This document shows, in pieces, positions 7,586-16,391 of a DNA stretch of 64,000 nt. Location: NCBI RefSeq assembly GCF_001428305.1, contig NZ_LMRZ01000001.1, positions 248,289 to 312,288 on the forward strand, given 5' to 3'. The notes below the pieces were generated by a model. The model was not told the DNA's origin. It did no database searches and saw only the letters and a list, made by a program, of their open reading frames with translations. This stretch comes from Janibacter sp. Soil728 (GTDB lineage Bacteria; Actinomycetota; Actinomycetes; Actinomycetales; Dermatophilaceae). Made by a program: the position numbers and the translations under genes. Every line of letters starts with the position of its first letter. The first letter of the stretch is position 1.

Positions 7586-8958
7586 GGCGGGCGATCACCA
7601 CCATCACGCCGGCGCGCGGCCGCAATGTCGAGCTGCTGCTCACGGCGCTGGCGATCGGCGTCGTGATCCTCGCCTACATCAACGTCTCCGTCGCCGAGTC
7701 GGGGACGGTCCCGGCGGACCTCCTGGGGCACACCGGCATCCTCGCGGCCATCGCCCTCGCGGTGCACCTCGTCCTGCGCTGGCGGGCGTCGTACGCGGAC
7801 CCGATCATCCTCCCGATCGTCACCCTGCTCAACGGCATCGGGCTGGTGATGATCCATCGGCTGGACCTGGCCGCAGGTCGCGACTTCAGCTCCGGTCTGG
7901 CGCTGCGACAGCTCGTCTGGACCGGGCTGGGCGTCGGGATCGCCCTCGCGGTGCTCATCGCGCTGCGCGACCACCGGGTGCTGCGTCGCTACACCTACAC
8001 GGCCGGATTGGCCGCGCTGGTCTTCATCGCGCTGCCACTCACCCCGCTCGGCCACTCGGTCTACGGCGCCAAGATCTGGATCAAGCTCGGCGCCTTCACC
8101 TTCCAGCCGGCCGAGATCGCCAAGATCCTGCTGGCGGTCTTCTTCGCCGGGTACCTCGTGCAGACCCGCGACATGCTCGCCCTCGCCGGGCACAAGGTCC
8201 TCGGCATCACCTTCCCTCGCGCCCGGGACATGGGTCCGTTGGTGATCGCCTGGCTCGCGGCCGCCTTCGTGCTCGTGCTCGAGAACGACTTCGGCACGAC
8301 GCTGCTCATCTTCGGGCTCTTCGTGGCCATGCTCTACGTCGCCACCGAGCGGATCTCGTGGGTCGTCCTCGGCCTCGGCCTGGCCGCCGGCGGCGCGCTC
8401 GTCGTGTACCAGTTCGCGTCCCACGTGCAGACCCGCGTGCTGTGCTGGACCGACACCTTCTCCGAGGAAGGCATGCAGCAGTGCGGGCAGCTCGCCACGG
8501 GGATCATGGGGATGGCGGCCGGCGGCATCTCGGGCACCGGGCTGGGCCGCGGCCGGCCGTGGCTGACGCCGCTGCCGGAGTCCGACTTCATCTTCACGAG
8601 CCTCGCGGAGGAGCTCGGCCTCATCGGCATATTCGCGATCATCATGCTCTACGCGCTGCTCGTCGAGCGTGGTCTGCGCTCGGCCATCGGACTGCGGGAC
8701 GGCTTCGGCAAGCTGCTGGCCACCGGGCTGACCTTCGTCCTGGCCATCCAGGTCTTCGTCGTCATCGGTGGCGTCACCCGGGTCATCCCCCTCACCGGGC
8801 TGACCCTCCCCTTCATCGCCTACGGCGGGTCCTCACTGCTGACCAACTGGACGCTCGTCGCGATCCTGCTGCGCATCAGTGACCACGCGCGCCGCCCCGA
8901 GCCCGAGTTCGACCCGGCCTCGATGGACGCCCCGACCCAGATGGTGAAGGCCCGATGA
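7582..8958 (+). CDS. rodA: FtsW/RodA/SpoVE family peptidoglycan polymerase
   Basis: A 458-residue multi-pass membrane protein of the SEDS family, the glycosyltransferases that polymerise lipid II together with a class B PBP. About ten hydrophobic helices are visible. Conserved features include GAKIWIKLG with FQPAEIAK, and near the end ESDFIFTSLAEELG and LPFIAYGGSSLLTNW. The ATG overlaps the pstP stop, and the stop overlaps the pbpA start by four bases. Position next to pbpA identifies it as the rodA-like member rather than the ftsW of the dcw cluster. Confidence 0.95.
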   Translation: MRRAITTITPARGRNVELLLTALAIGVVILAYINVSVAESGTVPADLLGHTGILAAIALAVHLVLRWRASYADPIILPIVTLLNGIGLVMIHRLDLAAGRDFSSGLALRQLVWTGLGVGIALAVLIALRDHRVLRRYTYTAGLAALVFIALPLTPLGHSVYGAKIWIKLGAFTFQPAEIAKILLAVFFAGYLVQTRDMLALAGHKVLGITFPRARDMGPLVIAWLAAAFVLVLENDFGTTLLIFGLFVAMLYVATERISWVVLGLGLAAGGALVVYQFASHVQTRVLCWTDTFSEEGMQQCGQLATGIMGMAAGGISGTGLGRGRPWLTPLPESDFIFTSLAEELGLIGIFAIIMLYALLVERGLRSAIGLRDGFGKLLATGLTFVLAIQVFVVIGGVTRVIPLTGLTLPFIAYGGSSLLTNWTLVAILLRISDHARRPEPEFDPASMDAPTQMVKAR

Positions 8959-10409
8959 ACCAACCGATCCGGCGCCTGTCCATGCTCGTCTCAGTGCTCT
9001 TCGTCCTCCTGCTCGGGTCGAGCACGTGGATCCAGGTCCTCGGCTCGCAGGACATCAACGACCGCCCCGGCAACCGTCGCACCCAGCTCGAGAGCTACGC
9101 CCGCGAGCGCGGTCAGATCCTCATCGGGGGCCGGCCGATCGCCAGCTCCACACCGACCGACGACGACCTGCAGTGGCAGCGCGTCTACAGCGACCCACGG
9201 CTCTACAGCCACATCACGGGCTGGAACTCCTTCACCTACGGCCCCGGTGGCGGCATCGAGCAGGCCGAGGACGGCCTGCTCTCGGGGCGGGACGACAAGC
9301 TCTTCTACGACCGACTCACCGGCACCATCGCCGGACGCGAGCCGAAGGGGGCCAGCCTCGAGCTGACGATCAACCCCAAGATCCAAAAGGCGGCGGACGA
9401 GGCCCTGGGCGACCAGCGCGGTGCGGTCGTGGCTCTCGACCCCCGGACCGGCGCCATCCTCGCCATGGTCTCCCACCCCGAGTTCGACCCGACGCCGCTC
9501 GTCAGCCACGACCCCGCGGTCGAGAAGAAGGCCTGGGAGTCGCTCAACTCGGACCCGGCGCGACCGCTCGTCAACCGGAGCATCACCGGCAACCTCTACC
9601 CGCCCGGCTCGGTCTTCAAGATCGTGACCGCCGCGGCCGCCCTCGAGGACGGCCAGTGGAGCGAGGACTCGACCATCCCCGGGCCCGCGGTCCTCGACCT
9701 GCCCCAGACCGAGGTCGGCCTGCCCAACTCGCACCCCGGTGCCTGCGGACCGGATGACAAGGTCACCCTCGCCGCCGCCCTGCAGGACTCGTGCAACACC
9801 GCCTTCGGCTGGCTGGGCATGCAGCTCGGGGGCGATGCGATGCGTCAGCAGGCCGGCAAGTTCGGCTTCGGGGACGACCTCGAGGTCCCCATGAAGGTCA
9901 CGCCCTCGACGCTGCCCGCGCAGATGAGCCCCGCGCAGGAGGCCCAGGTGGGCATCGGCCAGTACGACGTCCGGGTCACGCCGCTCCAGGTCGCCATGGT
10001 CAGCTCGGCAGTCGCCAACGACGGGGTCGTCATGAAGCCGCACCTCGTCCAGTCCGTGCTCGGGTCCGACCTGTCGACCATCAGCGAGACCAAGCCGGAG
10101 CAGCTGTCCAAGGCCATGGAGCCCAAGACCTCCGACCAGCTCACCGACATGATGAAGCTCGTCGTGGAGCGCGGGACGGGCACCCAGGCAGCGGTGTCCG
10201 GCACCAGCGTCGCCGGCAAGACGGGGACGGCCGAGCACGGGGCGGGTCTGCCTCCGCATGCCTGGTTCACCGGCTTCGCCCCGGCCGACAACCCCCAGAT
10301 CGCCGTCGCCGTCGTCGTCGAGGACGGCGGCCGCGCGGGCAACGAGGCCTACGGAGGATCGGTCGCCGGCCCCATCAGCGCCGCCGTCATGAAGGCGGCC
10401 CTCCAGTGA
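8955..10409 (+). CDS. pbpA: Penicillin-binding protein PbpA (class B transpeptidase)
   Basis: A 484-residue class B PBP with one N-terminal membrane helix (about residues 8-27), a dimerisation region and a C-terminal transpeptidase domain. The three active-site motifs are visible: SVFK in YPPGSVFKIV, SCN in LQDSCNTAFG, and KTG in AGKTGTAEHG. It crosslinks peptidoglycan with the preceding SEDS polymerase, whose stop codon overlaps its ATG. In mycobacteria the homologue acts in septation and is phosphorylated by PknB. Confidence 0.95.
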   Translation: MNQPIRRLSMLVSVLFVLLLGSSTWIQVLGSQDINDRPGNRRTQLESYARERGQILIGGRPIASSTPTDDDLQWQRVYSDPRLYSHITGWNSFTYGPGGGIEQAEDGLLSGRDDKLFYDRLTGTIAGREPKGASLELTINPKIQKAADEALGDQRGAVVALDPRTGAILAMVSHPEFDPTPLVSHDPAVEKKAWESLNSDPARPLVNRSITGNLYPPGSVFKIVTAAAALEDGQWSEDSTIPGPAVLDLPQTEVGLPNSHPGACGPDDKVTLAAALQDSCNTAFGWLGMQLGGDAMRQQAGKFGFGDDLEVPMKVTPSTLPAQMSPAQEAQVGIGQYDVRVTPLQVAMVSSAVANDGVVMKPHLVQSVLGSDLSTISETKPEQLSKAMEPKTSDQLTDMMKLVVERGTGTQAAVSGTSVAGKTGTAEHGAGLPPHAWFTGFAPADNPQIAVAVVVEDGGRAGNEAYGGSVAGPISAAVMKAALQ

Positions 10410-10461
10410 CCGGCTCCGCGCACCCCCAGACCACTTCCACCTGCAAGCCCAGGGAGACACG

Positions 10462-12345
10462 ATGAGCACAGCGGCACCCCGCCTGCTCGGCGGACGGTAC
10501 GAGGTCGGCGAGCTCATCGGCCGAGGCGGCATGGCCGAGGTCCACCTGGGTCACGACACGCGCCTGGGGCGCCCTGTCGCCATCAAGATCCTGCGCACCG
10601 ACCACGCCCGCGACGCGGCCTTCCTCGGGCGCTTCCGCCGTGAGGCACAGTCCGTCGCGGGTCTGAACCACCGCTCGATCGTCGCCGTCTACGACTCCGG
10701 CGAGGATCGTCAGGTCGAGAGCGGCGGAGCCACGCTGGACATCCCCTACATCGTCATGGAGTACGTCGACGGCCTGACGCTTCGCGAGCTGCTCAACGAC
10801 TCCGAGACCGGCACCCTCGAGCCCACCGAGGCCGCCCGCATCGTCCAGCAGGTCCTCGAGGCACTCGACTACAGCCATGACATGGGCATCGTCCACCGGG
10901 ACATCAAGCCCGGCAATGTCATGATCGCCGACGACGGCAGCGTCAAGGTCATGGACTTCGGCATCGCTCGCGCCATCGCCGACACCCAGGCGACGATGAC
11001 CCAGACCCAGGCGGTCATCGGCACGGCGCAGTACATCTCCCCCGAGCAGGCCCGCGGGGAGACGGTCGACAAGCGCAGCGACGTCTACTCCACCGGTTGC
11101 CTCCTCTTCGAGCTCCTCACCGGTCGCACGCCGTACACGGGCGAGCCCATCTCGCTCACGTACCAGCACGTCAATGCCGACATCCCCTTCCCCTCCTCGC
11201 TCGACCCCTCCATCCCGCCGGAGCTGGACGCGATCGTCCACCACGCGCTGACCAAGGACCGCGACGAGCGCTACGTCGATGCCAAGGCGATGGCCGAGGA
11301 CCTCGGCGCCTACCGCGGCGGGATGCCGATCAGCCCCGCCGCCACGGACAAGCTTGACGCTGCCACGACCGCGCTGCCGCTGGCCGCGTCCCGGGCCGAG
11401 CCCGTCCCGCGCGCCGACCCCGAGACGGCGTCCATGCCAGCGGCTCAGCAGCGGCGTCGCGGGGCCGGTCTCGGGTGGCTCATGGCCGCGCTGCTGCTCA
11501 TCCCCATCGCCTTGCTCGGATGGTTTGCCTGGGACGCCAGCCAAGGTCCGGACATCGTCGAGGTGAACGTGCCCCGCGTCGTCGGGAGCACGCAGGACGC
11601 CGCGGTCGCCAAGCTGAAGCAGGTGGGGCTCACGTCCGATGTCGAGACCGTGACCGACGATGCCGCCGTCGGGACCGTCCTCACCCAGGATCCCCGTGAG
11701 GGAACTCGGGTCGCCGAGGGCGACACCGTCACCATCCAGGTGTCGGGTGGGCCCGACGAGGTCGGCGTACCGAGCATCGTCGGCATGGACCAGGCGGAGG
11801 CCACCCGCGCCCTCCAGAGTGCTGAGCTGGAGGTCGGCAAGGTGACCAAGGAGGACAGCCCCGACCAGGCGGGCAACCACGTCATCAGCTCCAGCCCCGC
11901 TGCGGCCGAGTCCGTGGCCAAGGGCACCAAGGTCGATCTGGTCGTCGCCTCCGGTGAGGTCGCGCTGACGAACTACACGGGACAGAAGATCGATGACGTG
12001 CGCAGCGACATCTTCGGCCTGAAGCTGAAGATCAAGGAAACCACCCGCTCGTCCTCCCAGGCGCCTGGCACGATCCTGCGGCAGACGCCCGGCGCCGGCA
12101 AGGTCCAGCAGGGCAGCACGGTGACCTTCGTCGTGGCGAAGGAGCCGGCCCAGACGGTCACCACGACGTCGAGCCCCAGCACCACCTCCTCCGAGACCAC
12201 GTCCGACACCACGTCGTCCTCGTCGTCCTCGTCACCGGAGCCGAGCTCGACGAGCACGACGTCGGGCTCCCCGACCCCTTCGTCGACCGAACCGAGCAGC
12301 ACCAAGTCGACGAGCATGACCACCCAGTCGCCGGCGAGCCCCTGA
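10462..12345 (+). CDS. pknB: Ser/Thr kinase PknB with three PASTA domains
   Basis: A 627-residue receptor kinase. The cytoplasmic kinase domain (about residues 12-275) has the glycine loop IGRGGMAEV, Lys42 in VAIKIL, HRDIKPGN (Asp147) and DFG at 165-167. A membrane helix follows at about 336-357. Outside, three PASTA repeats run from about 365 to 565 and end in a Ser/Thr-rich low-complexity tail. PASTA kinases sense muropeptides or lipid II and control wall synthesis and division. Only one kinase gene is present; the usual pknA between pbpA and pknB is missing. Confidence 0.95.
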   Translation: MSTAAPRLLGGRYEVGELIGRGGMAEVHLGHDTRLGRPVAIKILRTDHARDAAFLGRFRREAQSVAGLNHRSIVAVYDSGEDRQVESGGATLDIPYIVMEYVDGLTLRELLNDSETGTLEPTEAARIVQQVLEALDYSHDMGIVHRDIKPGNVMIADDGSVKVMDFGIARAIADTQATMTQTQAVIGTAQYISPEQARGETVDKRSDVYSTGCLLFELLTGRTPYTGEPISLTYQHVNADIPFPSSLDPSIPPELDAIVHHALTKDRDERYVDAKAMAEDLGAYRGGMPISPAATDKLDAATTALPLAASRAEPVPRADPETASMPAAQQRRRGAGLGWLMAALLLIPIALLGWFAWDASQGPDIVEVNVPRVVGSTQDAAVAKLKQVGLTSDVETVTDDAAVGTVLTQDPREGTRVAEGDTVTIQVSGGPDEVGVPSIVGMDQAEATRALQSAELEVGKVTKEDSPDQAGNHVISSSPAAAESVAKGTKVDLVVASGEVALTNYTGQKIDDVRSDIFGLKLKIKETTRSSSQAPGTILRQTPGAGKVQQGSTVTFVVAKEPAQTVTTTSSPSTTSSETTSDTTSSSSSSSPEPSSTSTTSGSPTPSSTEPSSTKSTSMTTQSPASP

Positions 12346-12357
12346 CCGTCAGGGCCG

Positions 12358-13341
12358 TCAGTCGTCCTCGTCACGCCCCCGGGCGTCGTCGAAGAAGACA
12401 TCGATCCGCTGGAAGCCCTTGAGCCGCTGGGCCTCGGCGTGCCGCGAGTACGCCCGCTGGTCGGCGCCGGTGAGGACCACCTGGTCGGTGAAGGGGGTCA
12501 GCAGCGCCCGTGGCCACAGGTGCTCCTTGCGCACGACGTTGACCTCGACGCACAGCATGATGACGACGGCCATCGTGTAGAGGAAGACGAGCAGTCCGAG
12601 GACGAGGGCGAAGACCGAGTTGAGGTTGCTGGCGCGCTCGATGACCGTGCTGACGTAGACGGCACCGACGGACTGCATGCCCTGCCAGGCGAGCGCGGCC
12701 AGGACGGCGCCCGGCAGCACATCGGTGAGGTCGAGGGGCCTGGTCGTCGAGATGATGAAGACCAGCCCGATGACGGCGGTGTTGAGCGCGATCGAGGCGA
12801 TGGTGATCGCCCAGCCCGCAGAGCCGTTCGAGACGAGCCGTTGGAGGTAGGTGGTCAGGCCCGTCGTGACCACGATGGTCAGCCCGGCGAGGGCGAGCAG
12901 CAGGAGCCCACGACCGCGACTGGCGAAGGGGTTGGGCCGGGAGTTGCGCGGGATCATCCACGCGGTGTTGCTGGCGTACTGCAGGGCCTGACCGACTCCC
13001 AGGCCCCCGTAGAGAGCGGCCAGCCCGCCGATGAGCAGCCCGATCGGCCCGCCGCCCAGCGTTCCCGTGCTGCGGAGCTCGTCACCCACGATGGGGAAGT
13101 CAGACAGGGCGGAGTCGAGGATGCGCTCCTGCCACTCGGGTTGTCCCTGCAGGACGAACCCGACGACCGTCGACAGCAGCAGCAGAGCGGGGAAGAGCGA
13201 GAGGAAGCCGTAGTAGGTCAGCAGGGCGCAGAGGTAGCCACCGAAGTCGTCGAAGAACTTGTAGACGACCGCGATGGGGAAGCCCAGGACCGGGTGACGT
13301 CGCTGGACACGGTCCACCGGACCGATCGTCGGATCCCCCAT
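12358..13341 (-). CDS. YihY/BrkB family inner-membrane protein
   Basis: A 327-residue polytopic protein of the YihY/virulence factor BrkB family. About six membrane helices are visible, including LCALLTYYGFLSLFPALLLL, the family hallmark near the N-terminus, and later segments ending in a charged cytoplasmic tail. The function is not settled; older annotation as ribonuclease BN is incorrect for this family. It converges with pknB, 12 bases apart, and stands 17 bases before the pabA stop. Confidence 0.9.
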   Translation of the reverse strand: MGDPTIGPVDRVQRRHPVLGFPIAVVYKFFDDFGGYLCALLTYYGFLSLFPALLLLSTVVGFVLQGQPEWQERILDSALSDFPIVGDELRSTGTLGGGPIGLLIGGLAALYGGLGVGQALQYASNTAWMIPRNSRPNPFASRGRGLLLLALAGLTIVVTTGLTTYLQRLVSNGSAGWAITIASIALNTAVIGLVFIISTTRPLDLTDVLPGAVLAALAWQGMQSVGAVYVSTVIERASNLNSVFALVLGLLVFLYTMAVVIMLCVEVNVVRKEHLWPRALLTPFTDQVVLTGADQRAYSRHAEAQRLKGFQRIDVFFDDARGRDEDD

Positions 13342-13358
13342 GACCGACCCTCCTGCCG

Positions 13359-14015
13359 TCAGCTGGCAGCGATGGCCCGCGCCACGCCGTCGACATCTCG
13401 CACCAGCGGCGACAGGCCTGCGCTGCGAGCGACCGCGTCGTGGTCGCCGGTCAGCGCCAGCCAGTTGGCCAGGATGCGGTGCCCGCCCTCGGTCAGCACC
13501 GACTCGGGGTGGAACTGGACCCCGTGCAGCGGCAGGTCACTGTGGTGGGCCGCCATGACGACGCCGGACTCGGTGTGCCCGTTGGGCACCAGGGTGTCCG
13601 GGACCGTCGCGGGATCGATCGTCAGCGAGTGGTAGCGCGTGGCGGTGAAGGGGGAGGGCAGCCCGGCCAGGACCCCGGTCTGGTCGTGCAGGACCCGGCT
13701 CGTCTTGCCGTGGAGCAGCTCCGGCGCCCGCCCCACGGTCGCCCCGAGGACGATGCCGAGGGCCTGGTGCCCGAGGCAGACGCCGAGCATCGGCTGCGAG
13801 CGCTCCGCGCAGGCCTCGATCATCGCGGTGGAGACACCGGCCTGCTCCGGTGTCCCCGGCCCCGGAGAGATGAGGATGCCATCGAAGTCCGCGCCGTCAG
13901 CGGGCGCGATCGCGTCATTGCGCACGACCGTCGTCTCCGCCCCGAGCTGCTGGAGATAGCCCACGATGGTGAAGACGAAGCTGTCGTAGTTGTCGACGAC
14001 GAGGATCTGGCTCAC
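13359..14015 (-). CDS. pabA: Glutamine amidotransferase component (PabA/TrpG type)
   Basis: A 218-residue class I glutamine amidotransferase that supplies ammonia to anthranilate or aminodeoxychorismate synthase. The nucleophile is Cys80 in GVCLGHQALG; His169 and Glu171 lie in VQFHPES. The oxyanion motif SPGPGTPEQAG is intact. The GTG start gives the classic ILVVDNYDSF opening. In mycobacteria the homologue at this place, beside pknB and the DUF881 gene, is called trpG but probably serves folate synthesis. No synthase large subunit is nearby to decide between the two. Confidence 0.9.
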   Translation of the reverse strand: MSQILVVDNYDSFVFTIVGYLQQLGAETTVVRNDAIAPADGADFDGILISPGPGTPEQAGVSTAMIEACAERSQPMLGVCLGHQALGIVLGATVGRAPELLHGKTSRVLHDQTGVLAGLPSPFTATRYHSLTIDPATVPDTLVPNGHTESGVVMAAHHSDLPLHGVQFHPESVLTEGGHRILANWLALTGDHDAVARSAGLSPLVRDVDGVARAIAAS

Positions 14016-14031
14016 CGGGACAGTATGTCTG

Positions 14032-14829
14032 TCACTGGCCCGCGCGCAGAGCCCGGGCGTGCTCGAGCTTGGTGCGGCCGGTGAAGGCGGGCAGCTCGAC
14101 ATCGTCCTTGCGGGTGACCTCGTAGCCCAGACCCACCGCGTCGACGTACTGGCGGTAGATGTCGACCGCGGGGTCGTCGTCGAGGGCCGCCTGCAGCTCG
14201 TCCCGGTCCCCGATGGCGGTGATCGTGAAGGGCGGCGAGTACACGCGACCCTGGAGGATGAGGGTGTTGCCGACGCACCGGACCGCACTGGTGGAGATCA
14301 CCCGCTGGTCCATGATCTGCATCGCCTCGGCCCCCCCGCGCCACAGGGCGTTGACGACGCCCTGGACATCCTGCTGGTGCACGACCACGTCATCGACGGT
14401 GAACCCCTCAGGCACCTCGGCGGCCGAGAGTTGGGCGTCGTCCAAGGAGACGGTCAGCGCAGGTCCCCTGACCGCGGTGAGCCCGGCATCCCGGCTGCTG
14501 GCCGACGACTGCCGAGAGATCTTCTGCAGGCGGCTGTTGCCCGGCGCCACGTCGCGCGTCAGGCGGTCGACGTCGCCGCGCAACCTCTCCACCTGCTGGC
14601 CAGAACGCTCGTTGTCGATGGTCCGCTCACGGATGAGGTCCGGCAGCCCCGTGGCCTCGCTGCGCAGATCGGTGCCGCGCGCGGTCGTGCCCGAGGTGGC
14701 AAAGAGCAGCCCGGCTCCCAGTGCGATGACCGGGACGAGTGAGGACCACCGGCTGGGCCGGTGGGTGAGCCACGTGCGGACGCGCCGACCGAGGCCACTC
14801 TCGCGACGTGACGGGTCCTGCTCGGGCAC
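14032..14829 (-). CDS. DUF881 family membrane-anchored protein
   Basis: A 265-residue protein with one membrane helix near residues 25-45 (SSLVPVIALGAGLLFATSG), a coiled segment (RLRGDVDRLTRDVA) and an extracytoplasmic DUF881 domain with VRGPALTVSLDDA, DVVVHQQDVQGVVNALW and GGAEAMQIMDQRV. DUF881 proteins are conserved beside crgA in Actinobacteria and are thought to belong to division or wall assembly, without a proven reaction. A GTG start is used; it is divergent from crgA across an 81-base gap. Confidence 0.85.
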   Translation of the reverse strand: MPEQDPSRRESGLGRRVRTWLTHRPSRWSSLVPVIALGAGLLFATSGTTARGTDLRSEATGLPDLIRERTIDNERSGQQVERLRGDVDRLTRDVAPGNSRLQKISRQSSASSRDAGLTAVRGPALTVSLDDAQLSAAEVPEGFTVDDVVVHQQDVQGVVNALWRGGAEAMQIMDQRVISTSAVRCVGNTLILQGRVYSPPFTITAIGDRDELQAALDDDPAVDIYRQYVDAVGLGYEVTRKDDVELPAFTGRTKLEHARALRAGQ

Positions 14830-14910
14830 GGGGCACCCCCTTCGCTCGGTTGGTCGGGCTCTGGCCTCTACGCTAGGCCACGAACCGCACATCCTTGAAG
14901 GAGCATCACT

Positions 14911-15303
14911 GTGGCGAAGTCCGCCGACGACGCGAAGGACACGACCGACACGGGCGTGGCCGCGAGCGAGCCCACGACCGAGTCGACCTCCACGAAGGGC
15001 GGCACCGCCCGGAACAAGGGCGCCGACAAGCGCTCCGGTGACCCCCGCAAGCGCGCGGTCGCCCAGGCCAAGGAGGACAAGGCCGAGGCCAAGGCCCGTC
15101 ACAAGGTCAAGGCGCAGCGCATCGGCAACCCGTCGTGGTTCGTCCCGCTCATGCTCACCCTGATGCTCATCGGCCTCGTGTGGGTCGTGACCTTCTACAT
15201 CACTCAGGAGAAGTACCCCGTCGAGTCCTGGGGCCGCTGGAACCTGGGCGGCGGCTTCGCCTTCATCCTCGCCGGCTTCGCGATGACCACACGCTGGAAG
15301 TGA
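14911..15303 (+). CDS. crgA: CrgA, cell-division protein
   Basis: A 130-residue protein with a long lysine- and alanine-rich cytoplasmic N-terminus (residues 1-70). The two CrgA membrane helices follow: NPSWFVPLMLTLMLIGLVWV and WNLGGGFAFILAGFAMTT. CrgA is a small divisome membrane protein of Actinobacteria that recruits PBPs and other division factors. The GTG start is preceded by GAAGGAG. The N-terminal extension is longer than in mycobacteria, where the protein has about 93 residues. Confidence 0.93.
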   Translation: MAKSADDAKDTTDTGVAASEPTTESTSTKGGTARNKGADKRSGDPRKRAVAQAKEDKAEAKARHKVKAQRIGNPSWFVPLMLTLMLIGLVWVVTFYITQEKYPVESWGRWNLGGGFAFILAGFAMTTRWK

Positions 15304-15342
15304 CCGCGCCACTCCCTCAGACCCGAAGCACCACAGCACGCC

Positions 15343-15376
15343 AGAACCCGCACGACCACCAGGTCGGGCGGGTTCT
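15343..15376 (+). terminator. crgA terminator hairpin
   Basis: AGAACCCGC (15343-15351) pairs with GCGGGTTCT (15368-15376). After one A/G mismatch the inner CGACC pairs with GGTCG around an ACCA loop. It begins 40 bases after the crgA stop and is followed by TTCTGCACATTT. Confidence 0.75.
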
Positions 15377-15389
15377 GCACATTTCCCCC

Positions 15390-15436
15390 TGTGGACAACC
15401 CGGGTTGTCCACAGGATTGTTCACAGCTGGGGACAA
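15390..15436. promoter_or_regulatory. Cluster of DnaA-box-like motifs
   Basis: Four DnaA-like 9-mers stand in 47 bases: TGTGGACAA (15390-15398, minus orientation of TTGTCCACA), TTGTCCACA (15405-15413), TTGTTCACA (15417-15425) and TGGGGACAA (15428-15436). The first two match the high-GC actinobacterial box exactly and form a dyad. The gap lies between crgA and the rhomboid gene, not beside dnaA. Confidence 0.6.
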
Positions 15437-15485
15437 GTTACACAGGTGTAACTCCCTGATTTCGGGGGTTTTGGGCGGGCTGTCC

Positions 15486-16385
15486 TCAGGCGAAGGGGAT
15501 CAGCACCGGGGCCGGTGACGCCGCGTACTTCGCCACGCCGAGGGCGAGCACGATCACCAGGACAGCCACGATCGCGACCCAGGCGAGCGCGGGCTTGCCG
15601 CGGCTGCGGGAGGCGGCGATCGCCAGCGCGAGGAGACCTCCGGCGACCAGGCCGCCGAGGTGGGCCTCCCACGCGACATTGGGGACGACGAAACCGATGA
15701 CGGCGTTGATGCCGATCGTGGCGATCATCGACGAGCTCTCCCGGCCGAGGTGCCGGTTGAGGACGATGACGGCGGCGAAGAGGCCGAAGACGGCGCCGGA
15801 GGCACCGACCACGGGAACCCAGGCACCCGGGTCACTCGGGTCGACGGGCTGGAAGAGCAGCCACGTGACCGAGCCGGCGAGGGCCGTCACGAGGTACAGC
15901 GCCAGGTAGCGCGCCCACCCGAGCATCCGCTCGAGGTAGCCGCCGACGATCCACAGCGCGAGCATGTTGAAGATGATGTGCATCGGCTGGTGGGGGCTGT
16001 GCGCGAAGGCCGAGGTGATCAGCCGCCAGGGCTCGCTCGTGCCGAGGGCCGGCGCGAACGCCACCTCTTGGAACACTCTCGGGGACGCGAGCTCACCGAG
16101 CCAGACGGCGACACAGATCGCGATGATCGCGATGGTCAGGTAGGGACGGTCGGACCCGGCTCGTCCGCCGAAGACGGTGACCTGGGGGCGTCCCCCCTTC
16201 GCCTGCTGCCGGATGCAGTCCACGCACTGGACTCCGACGGCGGCGCTGCGCTGGCATTCGGGGCACACCGGACGGCGGCACCGCTGGCAGCGGATGTAGG
16301 ACACCCGGTCGGGGTGTCGGGGACAGGTGGGGACCTCCGTGTCGGGACCGCCGTCCGACACCCGGCCGGACGGCGGCTGCGACAT
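15486..16385 (-). CDS. Rhomboid family intramembrane serine protease
   Basis: A 299-residue rhomboid protease. The first 60 residues form a zinc-ribbon-like cysteine cluster (CPRHPDR, IRCQRCRRPVCPEC, VQCVDC). Six membrane helices follow. The catalytic serine lies in VGASGAVFG and the histidine in WEAHLGGLVAGG, the expected dyad. Rhomboids cut single-pass membrane proteins within the bilayer; no substrate is evident. It stands six bases from the ppiA stop on the same strand, an arrangement conserved in Actinobacteria. Confidence 0.92.
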   Translation of the reverse strand: MSQPPSGRVSDGGPDTEVPTCPRHPDRVSYIRCQRCRRPVCPECQRSAAVGVQCVDCIRQQAKGGRPQVTVFGGRAGSDRPYLTIAIIAICVAVWLGELASPRVFQEVAFAPALGTSEPWRLITSAFAHSPHQPMHIIFNMLALWIVGGYLERMLGWARYLALYLVTALAGSVTWLLFQPVDPSDPGAWVPVVGASGAVFGLFAAVIVLNRHLGRESSSMIATIGINAVIGFVVPNVAWEAHLGGLVAGGLLALAIAASRSRGKPALAWVAIVAVLVIVLALGVAKYAASPAPVLIPFA

Positions 16386-16391
16386 CGTCGA

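Noticed and set aside
12142-12340. Ser/Thr-rich repeats in pknB and similar tracts in lipoproteins as tandem repeats of interest
   Set aside because: They are low-complexity linkers normal for extracytoplasmic actinobacterial proteins, without a fixed repeat unit.
15390-15436. Calling the DnaA-box cluster the replication origin
   Set aside because: Only four boxes, no AT-rich unwinding region and no dnaA or dnaN beside it.
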